Shown: positions 1 to 5,339 of the stretch, piece by piece
Layout of the letters: each line of letters starts with the position of its first letter
Position numbering within the stretch: the stretch's first letter is position 1
Assembly (NCBI GenBank): GCA_937899935.1
Contig: CALCOW010000476.1
Coordinates: forward strand, 1 to 5,681
From: an uncultured Phycisphaerae bacterium
Lineage (GTDB): Bacteria > Planctomycetota > Phycisphaerae > Phycisphaerales > SM1A02
Length of the DNA: 5,681 nucleotides
Direction: 5' to 3'
The notes under the pieces: model-generated
The model's input: the letters and a program-made list of their open reading frames with translations, nothing else
What the model was told of the DNA's origin: nothing
The model's database searches: none
Translations under genes and position numbers: made by a program

Positions 1-1
1 G

Positions 2-166
2 AAAGAAGCAATCGCAAAAATGAAAATTGCGCTGGATGAGTTTGAAATTGGTCCCATTAAAACGACCATTGGCCTTCATCGCAGTTTGCTTGATAACAGG
101 AAATTCGTTGATGTGGAGTTTGATATTCACTACATCGATCGAATGTTAGCCGAAGAGTCTTCTTGA
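2..166 (+). CDS. accC: Acetyl-CoA carboxylase biotin carboxylase subunit, C-terminal end (partial)
   Basis: The gene enters from the left edge, so only the last 54 codons and the TGA stop (164-166) are present. The visible protein contains EAIAKMKIALDEFEIGPIKT, then a TTIGLHRSLL segment, then a FDIHYIDRML segment near the end. These match the C-terminal biotin-carboxylase domain of AccC, where bacterial homologues read roughly 'AIARMKNAL..GIKTN...' and end with an 'IHYLE' stretch. AccC carries out the ATP-dependent carboxylation of biotin on AccB, the first half-reaction of acetyl-CoA carboxylase in fatty-acid synthesis, in the cytoplasm. The ATP-grasp catalytic region lies outside the window, so activity cannot be judged. 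A biotin-carboxylase domain of a pyruvate or propionyl-CoA carboxylase could look similar, but the early stop right after this domain fits stand-alone AccC. The gene converges on the lipoprotein gene, with four bases between the two stop codons. Confidence 0.9.
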   Translation, partial: KEAIAKMKIALDEFEIGPIKTTIGLHRSLLDNRKFVDVEFDIHYIDRMLAEESS

Positions 167-170
167 TCGA

Positions 171-842
171 CTACTTGCGTTCACTGGCCCAATAGTTGGC
201 AGTGCCTACTACCGTATCGCCGACGGTCATGCCGGTAATGTGCGCATCGATGGTTGGTCGAAAGAGCAGAATGAGTTGATTTTCACCACTGCTGGGTAGC
301 GGTGGTAACTCTCTGAGTGTTCTGAAGTAGTTGCGACGATCAAGGCCGATTTCAACTTCCACACCTTCTCGCAGCCAGTAGCCAAAGGGCGAGTATGACC
401 AGCCTTCTGCGTCTCTTAGTGCAATCTTTTGATCTCTGCCAAAGGTATCTTCGATTGCAAGGGCCAGTTGTGAAACATCGACTTGCACAATCATCGTACC
501 TTGGTCTTGATAGTAGCCTTTGACCCGAAGTGACTTTGATGGCCGTCGGCCACCGCGCGCAACCATTCTCAATTTTCCGTCAGTCAGGTAGTTATCCAAG
601 TGGCCCATGGTGCCAGGGAGCATGTTGGTGCTCATTCGGGGCGTTAGGAATGTTGAGCTCACATCAGAGAGAGGGTTGATGTCAACTGGCGTAAAGTCGT
701 AGACCTGGGGCGCTGCTTCTGGTTCTTGCGCACTGCTTGCTGCAGTATTTTCTTTGGTGCTGCCGCCGCATCCAATACAACAAAGGAGGGTTGCGAGCGA
801 TATGCCAATGAGGATCTTGTGTTGATGCATAGGTCTATTCAA
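171..842 (-). CDS. Putative lipoprotein of unknown function, last gene of the minus-strand cluster
   Basis: I do not recognise a named family. The protein is up to 223 aa. Residues 9-24 form a short hydrophobic stretch after a positively charged start, ending CCIGC at residues 21-25. C25 is the best lipidation site, with Gly at -1, although Cys at -3 is atypical for a lipobox. Residues 26-47 are a Ser/Ala/Glu linker of the kind that tethers a lipoprotein to a membrane. The rest (about 105-212) alternates hydrophobic and polar residues and looks beta-rich, with a GWSYSPFGYW core at 147-156 and an LILLFRP strand at 190-196. It probably faces the periplasm. The start is uncertain: TTG at 842 has GGAA seven bases upstream, whereas ATG at 830 (residue 5) has no obvious ribosome site; both keep the signal peptide. 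The gene follows the CvpA-like gene by 27 bases, so it is probably co-transcribed. The coding call is firm and the function unknown. Confidence 0.8.
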   Translation of the reverse strand: MNRPMHQHKILIGISLATLLCCIGCGGSTKENTAASSAQEPEAAPQVYDFTPVDINPLSDVSSTFLTPRMSTNMLPGTMGHLDNYLTDGKLRMVARGGRRPSKSLRVKGYYQDQGTMIVQVDVSQLALAIEDTFGRDQKIALRDAEGWSYSPFGYWLREGVEVEIGLDRRNYFRTLRELPPLPSSGENQLILLFRPTIDAHITGMTVGDTVVGTANYWASERK

Positions 843-869
843 GTGTGCGTTCCGGGCTTTGTCGTTCTG

Positions 870-2258
870 TTACATGGTTGGGGGAGCACCGAAGCCAGGT
901 CCAACAGGCGCGCTGGGTTTGAAGGCATTATTGATTTTAGTGCCAACGGCGAACTCAGAGAGAACTGGGAACGTTCCGGATTGGTTAGTTTTGAATTGAT
1001 CAAGGCTATATCTGGTTCCTCGCACTTGAATAAACTCTGGATTGAGATTGTTTGGCAAGATAAAGCTCAAGGCGATCGTTGCCGCCTCTCGCCCTGGAAC
1101 GCTTGTCATATAGTAGGTTTGTGAATCGAAGATGAAGTTAGCAAAGGGGGCCGTACGTACCGATTGGCCCCAGCCGTAAGGAAACAAGACCTCTGCTTTG
1201 GTATGAGGCCCTAGATCAGTGTCTTGGCAGATCAGGCGTACTTGAGCTTGGGAAAGGGTTAGCTGTTCGCCAAAATCAATGGCCTCTGGTCCAAAGGACA
1301 TGATCACGATGAAGGTCCGTTCCCCATTTCTTGGTTTACCGAAAAAGCGTTTGTTGCTGGCGGCACCGGTTATCTGTCCAAGCATCGCTATGAGCTCAGG
1401 CGGCAGTTGGCCGAAGTTGGCTGATGCCGTGTTTGGATCGCTCATCATCGATTCGATTACGCGAATTTGATTACGCGGTACGCCCTGGCTGCGGAGTATC
1501 TCAACCATGCTCTGAAGCGCCACCTGTATTCCAGGATCGTTAAAGTCAGGCATGCCACTGTTATTGACTGCGTCGAGGAGGAAGGCATCAACAACATCCG
1601 CGCCTTCGGGCGCCAGCGAGAGTTGCCCTTTTCCTTCATCGTAGGAGTCACGAATGAGACTTGCTTGTCGATCGAGGTTTGGATACTGCTGTGCCAGTGG
1701 CGCGTTGGAGATGTTTGGGTAGAGCGACCCAAGGCTGGTGTACTCATAGAAATCAATCGTCCATTTGGCGACAGGGAGCCATGGTTTGGGTTCCCGCTCA
1801 ATCACCGCCCGTGCATCGCGATCGCGCCCCCATCCGGGATATAAAAAAGCGTCTGCTGTTTGGAAGAACCCGCCTCCAATAATGAGTATTCCAGTTGTGA
1901 TGATGCCCGCAAGAGCACCGCAGACGAAGCCAAAGGTCATGTTGGCCCAATTAGGTAGATGCAGATTGCCTGGAACAATGCGATCACTTAAGGCTCGAGT
2001 GACCGCCAGAATGATTGCAAAGCAGCCCAGCAAAACGATGCCCCAGATGTAGTTGTCGAAAAAGCCGCCACCCAGAATAGCTGTGGTAAGAGGCTCCCAA
2101 ATGGCCAAGGTGATGGCGCCGGCTACGACTACGCAAGCGAGGTGGAGTAGGGCACTGAGAAAGCCTTGGTTGGCCCACCAATACCCGATGAGAATAACGA
2201 GGCCGATGACAATGACGTTGAACAATAGAGTCATGATGAGTCTCAATGATTCAAGCAA
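870..2258 (-). CDS. CvpA-family-like membrane protein with long C-terminal soluble extension
   Basis: The protein is 462 aa. The first ~133 residues contain four hydrophobic segments (about 12-28, 33-55, 68-87 and 107-131). They have the Gly-rich pattern of the CvpA (colicin V production) family: a first helix followed by a NQGF-type turn, and a last helix with GFVCGALAG. CvpA proteins are inner-membrane proteins of about 160-200 aa with poorly defined roles in envelope homeostasis. Here about 330 more residues follow. They include an acidic/polar helical part (about 190-300), a predicted beta-rich part (about 312-425) and a Pro/Gly-rich end with APVGPGFGAPP. I recognise no known domain in this tail. 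The start is uncertain: TTG at 2258, or ATG at 2234 (residue 9), which still leaves the first helix intact; neither has a strong ribosome site. It lies 18 bases downstream of the GspE-like gene, and a shared transcript is likely. CvpA assignment is moderate; the membrane topology is clearer than the function. Confidence 0.75.
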   Translation of the reverse strand: MLESLRLIMTLLFNVIVIGLVILIGYWWANQGFLSALLHLACVVVAGAITLAIWEPLTTAILGGGFFDNYIWGIVLLGCFAIILAVTRALSDRIVPGNLHLPNWANMTFGFVCGALAGIITTGILIIGGGFFQTADAFLYPGWGRDRDARAVIEREPKPWLPVAKWTIDFYEYTSLGSLYPNISNAPLAQQYPNLDRQASLIRDSYDEGKGQLSLAPEGADVVDAFLLDAVNNSGMPDFNDPGIQVALQSMVEILRSQGVPRNQIRVIESMMSDPNTASANFGQLPPELIAMLGQITGAASNKRFFGKPRNGERTFIVIMSFGPEAIDFGEQLTLSQAQVRLICQDTDLGPHTKAEVLFPYGWGQSVRTAPFANFIFDSQTYYMTSVPGREAATIALSFILPNNLNPEFIQVRGTRYSLDQFKTNQSGTFPVLSEFAVGTKINNAFKPSAPVGPGFGAPPTM

Positions 2259-2276
2259 ACTCAGATAGAGTTGTTT

Positions 2277-3968
2277 CTATGCTGGTGATGCTTTTTCTTT
2301 GGTTTGGCTTTCTTTGCTTTTTGTTTTACTCGAGGTAACACGGCCAACTTCTTCCAATGAGGTATCGCCAGAGACAACCTTGGCAAGGGCCGCCTCTTGG
2401 AGATAGATCATTTTCTCTCTTCGGGCATGAGACAAGGCGGATTTGAGATCACCTTGGGCAAGATGATGGCGAATGGCTGAATTGATGCTCAGTACTTCGT
2501 AGATTCCGGTTTGTCCAAGATGGCCGCTGCCATTGCATACGGGGCACTGCTCGATCTTGTTTTTGACCTGGATCTTGCCACTGGCGCGATAGAACTCGCC
2601 GACCTTTTCCGATGTCATGCCAAGGGCTTTGAGTTGTGCTTCGCTTGGCTTATAGCCTTGTCGACAATTTGGGCAAAGCTTTCTCATGACGCGGCCATTG
2701 ATAATCATGGTCAGTGCATTGGCTGCCTCGGAAACATCGCCCATTTTCTTGACCCATTGGCGGATCATGTCTGCGATTGAATTGCCAGGGTCTTCGATAT
2801 AGATCAGTGGGCCCTTGCGTCCTGGTGCGGCAAGGACAGTTGCGGTCGCTCGATCGGGAAGAGCACGACAAAGCATGACATCTGGATCGCGGCGTAGGAT
2901 CGATTGAACAGCCGTGGCGAAATCAATGTCCGGGTTGCTGGTGTCGTAGACATTTTGGTCCACACCAGAGAGCACGCGGTCGACACTCAATTCAAGTGTA
3001 CGGACGTGTGAGATATAGGCGTCATGACTTGCGGTGAGTGCGTAGGCGAGCGTGGTCGATCCCTGTTCAGGTGGGCAACCAATCAGGACGATGCCATGTC
3101 GCTGTTCTGCCGCCAGCAGCCCGTTGATGGGCTCAAGCTGGGAGGGCAAGAAGCCCAGTGCATCGATGGGCTTATCAAGGCGTGTGGCCAAATCGAATTC
3201 CAGTCGCATTGACTGGCCTGCACTTGATCCAGCTGCGAGCAAGACCACGTCGACTTCTCCATTGGGGCCATCGACTTTGAAGTGACCCTTTTGTCGCCGG
3301 CGTACTTCCTCTGGATCTAAGCCAGCGAGTTCTTTGAGGTAGGCGAGGATGGCCACGGCCTCTTCGGTAGAAGTTGTGGGTTGCTTGAAGCGAACGCCAT
3401 CGACGGTTCTCGTGCTGACAGCGCCTTGCTTGGTGATCTTCATGTCCACCCGAGAAGCCCTTGCTTGCAAGGCTGGGCCAAGGAGATCTTCTGTCTGCAA
3501 ATGGGTGGCGTGCCCCGGATCTTCTGCCATCGGCAAACGGCGTTCATGGCCTGTTGAGTCGGTAAAACGAAGCGCTGCAGACTTATTGGCCTTGGCAACT
3601 TTGCGGGCTTCAATTCGTTCAGTGAATGTTGACTTGGTAAGTGAAAATCGCTGGGCTTCAGGGACTTGTTTGTTGCGGGCAACCCAATAGACGATGATGG
3701 ACGAAGCCATAATCAGAAGGCCAGCTGGAAAGCTTGCCCAGAATGTTGGAATAAAAAACATGGCCGCGAGGCCAAGGCCTGCCGTGGCAGCATGGAAGCC
3801 ATTCCAGCGAGCACGATCTAAGTGAAAGTATTGTGCATCCTTGTCGAGATAGGTCGAGACCAGCCATGCCCATGCAATTGCGGCCGCCAGGATGAGCACG
3901 GGCTTCCATGGGCTCAGTAGTAGTTCAGACGAGGCGTCTGCCAATAGGAACTCGATGGAATATTGCAT
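2277..3968 (-). CDS. GspE/PilB-fold type II secretion/type IV pilus ATPase homologue, membrane-anchored and probably catalytically dead
   Basis: This 563-aa protein starts at ATG, with GGA six bases upstream. Three hydrophobic segments occur at about 22-40, 58-76 and 80-97, whereas GspE/PilB proteins are normally soluble. Residues 160-290 fit the N2 region of the family (an RVD..IT..G pattern, a VDGVR stretch, RRRQKGHFKVDG, then LGF). Residues 290-540 fit the ATPase core. The catalytic motifs are altered. Walker A reads CPPEQGSTT at 298-306, with Ser304 where the essential Lys should be. The Asp-box position reads LELS at 325-328 instead of VEDP. Walker B reads PDVMLCRALPD at 362-372, with Ala369 replacing the Glu. 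In the His-box region (386-397) both His positions are Pro. The zinc motif is intact: CPNC at 432-435 and CPVC at 475-478, followed by the family's TGIYEVL. The tail is Lys/Ser-rich. The reading frame is continuous, so this is not a simple frameshifted pseudogene. A structural or regulatory partner of the adjacent PilT/PilU-like ATPase is the likeliest role, by inference. Confidence 0.85.
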   Translation of the reverse strand: MQYSIEFLLADASSELLLSPWKPVLILAAAIAWAWLVSTYLDKDAQYFHLDRARWNGFHAATAGLGLAAMFFIPTFWASFPAGLLIMASSIIVYWVARNKQVPEAQRFSLTKSTFTERIEARKVAKANKSAALRFTDSTGHERRLPMAEDPGHATHLQTEDLLGPALQARASRVDMKITKQGAVSTRTVDGVRFKQPTTSTEEAVAILAYLKELAGLDPEEVRRRQKGHFKVDGPNGEVDVVLLAAGSSAGQSMRLEFDLATRLDKPIDALGFLPSQLEPINGLLAAEQRHGIVLIGCPPEQGSTTLAYALTASHDAYISHVRTLELSVDRVLSGVDQNVYDTSNPDIDFATAVQSILRRDPDVMLCRALPDRATATVLAAPGRKGPLIYIEDPGNSIADMIRQWVKKMGDVSEAANALTMIINGRVMRKLCPNCRQGYKPSEAQLKALGMTSEKVGEFYRASGKIQVKNKIEQCPVCNGSGHLGQTGIYEVLSINSAIRHHLAQGDLKSALSHARREKMIYLQEAALAKVVSGDTSLEEVGRVTSSKTKSKESQTKEKASPA

Positions 3969-3981
3969 GGATGGTCCAGGC

Positions 3982-5127
3982 TTATGAGATGCCCTTAAGT
4001 CGCATCTTCAGTTCTTCAGGTCTTGGGGTCGCCTCAATGGCGATACGGTGATGTATGTACTCAGTCTCGACAAGTTCCACCAGCGAGGTGGTGAAGTCAA
4101 CCATCCCTTCCTCACGACTCTGCTTAATAACATCGAGTAACTCGCCTTCTCGGCCTTCCAGAATGTACTTCTGTACACCTGGCGTATTCAGCAATATCTC
4201 TACCGCGGGAATTCGTGGAATATGCTCATGCAGTGTGGGGAGCAACTTTTGGTAAACAATTGACCTGAGGTTATAGGCCAGCAGTTTTCGAATTTGGTCT
4301 CGCTCGCCTTCTGGGAAGAGATCGTAGATTCGGCCAAAAGTTTGCCAGGCACTCGAAGCATGAATGGTTCCATACACAAGGTGGCCGGTCTCGGCTGCTC
4401 GAATGGCGGCCTCAAATGTTTCGTAATCGCGCATTTCGCCAACCAGAACGACATCAGGATTTTCGCGTACGAGCGCTCGCAGGGCTTCATTGAAGTTGCG
4501 TGTATCAATGCCAACTTCGCGCTGGTTGATGGTCGACTTGGAGTCTTTGAAGATGTACTCAATTGGATCTTCGATGGTCACGATGTGAACGCGGCGACGT
4601 TCATTGATGTATTGAAGCATCGAAGCAATCGATGTGCTCTTTCCTGAGCCGGTGACACCGGAAAAAAGAATCAGCCCCGCCGCGGACATGGCTACCTCTC
4701 CGAGAATGGGCGGCAGATAAAGGCTATCGAAGTCTTTGATATTTGACGTAATAAGTCGTGCTGCTAATGACGGCTTTCCACGAGCCATAAAGAGATTGAC
4801 TCGAAAGCGGTTGTCTTCGTCATAGTCGTATGCAAAGTCGATCTGTCCATGGGCATGGAAAAACTTGTACTGACTTTCATCAAGCACATCTTTTGCAATC
4901 TGAAACATCATCGATTCTGAGAGACGATCTGTCTGGAGTGATTTCAGAGAGCCGCGCAGACGAATTCGTGGCGGAAGATCAACCTTGACAATGAGGTCAG
5001 AGGCCTCATAGCGAATGGTGGCATCGAGCATGCGCGAGAGGGCCGTCAAGCCCTCGCCTTTGCTGGTCCCTTTGTCATGATGTACCGGATCTGAGAAGAC
5101 CCCAGCTTCACTATCTGCCTCAAGCAC
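3982..5127 (-). CDS. PilT/PilU-type twitching ATPase
   Basis: The protein is 381 aa, close to PilT/PilU length. After a polar N-terminal extension (1-25), residues 40-60 match the PilT N-terminal domain (ASDL, then LPPRIRLRG). All ATPase motifs are present: Walker A GVTGSGKST at 157-165, Asp box IEDPIEY at 185-191, Walker B PDVVLVGEMRD at 224-234 with Glu231, and His box TGHLVYGTIH at 247-256. PilT-class proteins are cytoplasmic hexamers that power pilus retraction by ATP hydrolysis. The C-terminal part (PAVEILLNTP at 307-316, then SREEGM at 337-342 and a DFTTSL stretch) resembles PilU more than PilT, because the AIRNLIRE motif of PilT is absent. I therefore leave the symbol blank. The GTG start at 5127 is supported by AGGGAG six bases upstream. 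It is the first gene of the minus-strand cluster, 13 bases before the GspE-like gene. No pilin or PilC gene is nearby, so whether it acts on a classical pilus is open. Confidence 0.93.
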   Translation of the reverse strand: MLEADSEAGVFSDPVHHDKGTSKGEGLTALSRMLDATIRYEASDLIVKVDLPPRIRLRGSLKSLQTDRLSESMMFQIAKDVLDESQYKFFHAHGQIDFAYDYDEDNRFRVNLFMARGKPSLAARLITSNIKDFDSLYLPPILGEVAMSAAGLILFSGVTGSGKSTSIASMLQYINERRRVHIVTIEDPIEYIFKDSKSTINQREVGIDTRNFNEALRALVRENPDVVLVGEMRDYETFEAAIRAAETGHLVYGTIHASSAWQTFGRIYDLFPEGERDQIRKLLAYNLRSIVYQKLLPTLHEHIPRIPAVEILLNTPGVQKYILEGREGELLDVIKQSREEGMVDFTTSLVELVETEYIHHRIAIEATPRPEELKMRLKGIS

Positions 5128-5133
5128 GGACGA

Positions 5134-5139
5134 CTCCCT
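5134..5139 (-). promoter_or_regulatory. Strong ribosome binding site for the PilT/PilU-like gene
   Basis: On the minus strand AGGGAG is followed by six bases (TCGTCC) and then GTG at 5127. This is the clearest Shine-Dalgarno sequence in the window, and it decides the GTG start over internal ATG codons further into the gene, such as Met33. Confidence 0.7.
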
Positions 5140-5190
5140 ATTGGCTTTCTCGTCACAGAGTTATGACAAGAGGGGTATTCCCGGCGATTC

Positions 5191-5219
5191 TGGTGCGAAG
5201 ACCAATGGCACCATGCCAT
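5191..5219. repeat. Overlapping inverted repeats in the divergent region
   Basis: TGGTGC at 5191-5196 pairs with GCACCA at 5208-5213 across an 11-base spacer. Overlapping it, ATGGCA at 5205-5210 pairs with TGCCAT at 5214-5219 around the three-base centre CCA. All arms are perfect over six bases. The two pairings are mutually exclusive because they share 5208-5213. They could be a protein-binding operator or alternative hairpins in the leader of the minus-strand transcript, but six-base arms can also arise by chance. Confidence 0.4.
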
Positions 5220-5292
5220 GCGAATCACCCTACACTCCACCCCCAATCAGCCCTTTAGAGTACCAAAGACAGGGGCTAAATGCCTCTGATCG

Positions 5293-5321
5293 TTGACAAA
5301 CACTGCCTAGGTCGCCATCCT
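5293..5321 (+). promoter_or_regulatory. Candidate guaB promoter
   Basis: A perfect TTGACA (-35 consensus) lies at 5293-5298. Seventeen bases downstream is CATCCT (5316-5321), which matches only three of six positions of the TATAAT -10 consensus. If used, transcription would start at or very near the guaB ATG (5328), giving a leaderless mRNA. The good -35 and correct spacing favour it; the poor -10 box is against it. Confidence 0.3.
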
Positions 5322-5322
5322 T

Positions 5323-5339
5323 GGTCAATGGAGTTGACC
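5323..5339. repeat. Perfect inverted repeat spanning the guaB start codon
   Basis: GGTCAA (5323-5328) and TTGACC (5334-5339) are perfect complements separated by five bases, and the ATG at 5328-5330 overlaps the left arm. It could be an operator or a small hairpin masking the start, or chance. Confidence 0.4.

Larger units (their letters stand above)
5128..5327. other. Divergent intergenic region between the pilus-like cluster and guaB
   Basis: These 200 bases should hold the promoters for both directions. Apart from the ribosome site next to 5127, I see several inverted repeats (5191-5213, 5205-5219 and a weaker set at 5249-5280) and a TTGACA box at 5293-5298 facing guaB. No convincing -35/-10 pair is visible on the minus strand. 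The translations across this stretch look like non-coding sequence, so I call no gene here. Confidence 0.6.

Noticed and set aside
726..1124. A 132-codon plus-strand reading frame across the lipoprotein/CvpA junction
   Set aside because: It lies antisense to two better-supported genes and its translation shows no recognisable domain.
3051..3077. A frameshift or sequencing error as the cause of the missing Walker A lysine
   Set aside because: The frame is continuous, with recognisable family sequence on both sides (GIVLIG before, TTLAYAL after), and three other motifs more than 60 bases away are altered too. A single error cannot explain this.
2277..3968. Annotation as a functional pilB/gspE ATPase
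   Set aside because: The overall fold fits, but the Walker A Lys, the Walker B Glu and the His-box histidines are absent, so I give no such symbol or activity.
5046..5246. A 66-codon minus-strand reading frame overlapping the start of the PilT/PilU-like gene
   Set aside because: Much of it is out of frame with a well-supported gene, and it shows no family features or ribosome site that I can see.
5249..5280. AGCCC/GGGCT and TTTAG/CTAAA arms as a riboswitch or terminator stem
   Set aside because: The arms are only five bases with long loops, the two pairings overlap, no T-run follows, and no known riboswitch core is recognisable.
5128..5327. A sigma-70-like promoter for the minus-strand cluster
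   Set aside because: I searched the minus strand by eye and found TTGTCA-like boxes, but none had a reasonable -10 at 16-18 bases. A promoter must exist but I cannot place it.
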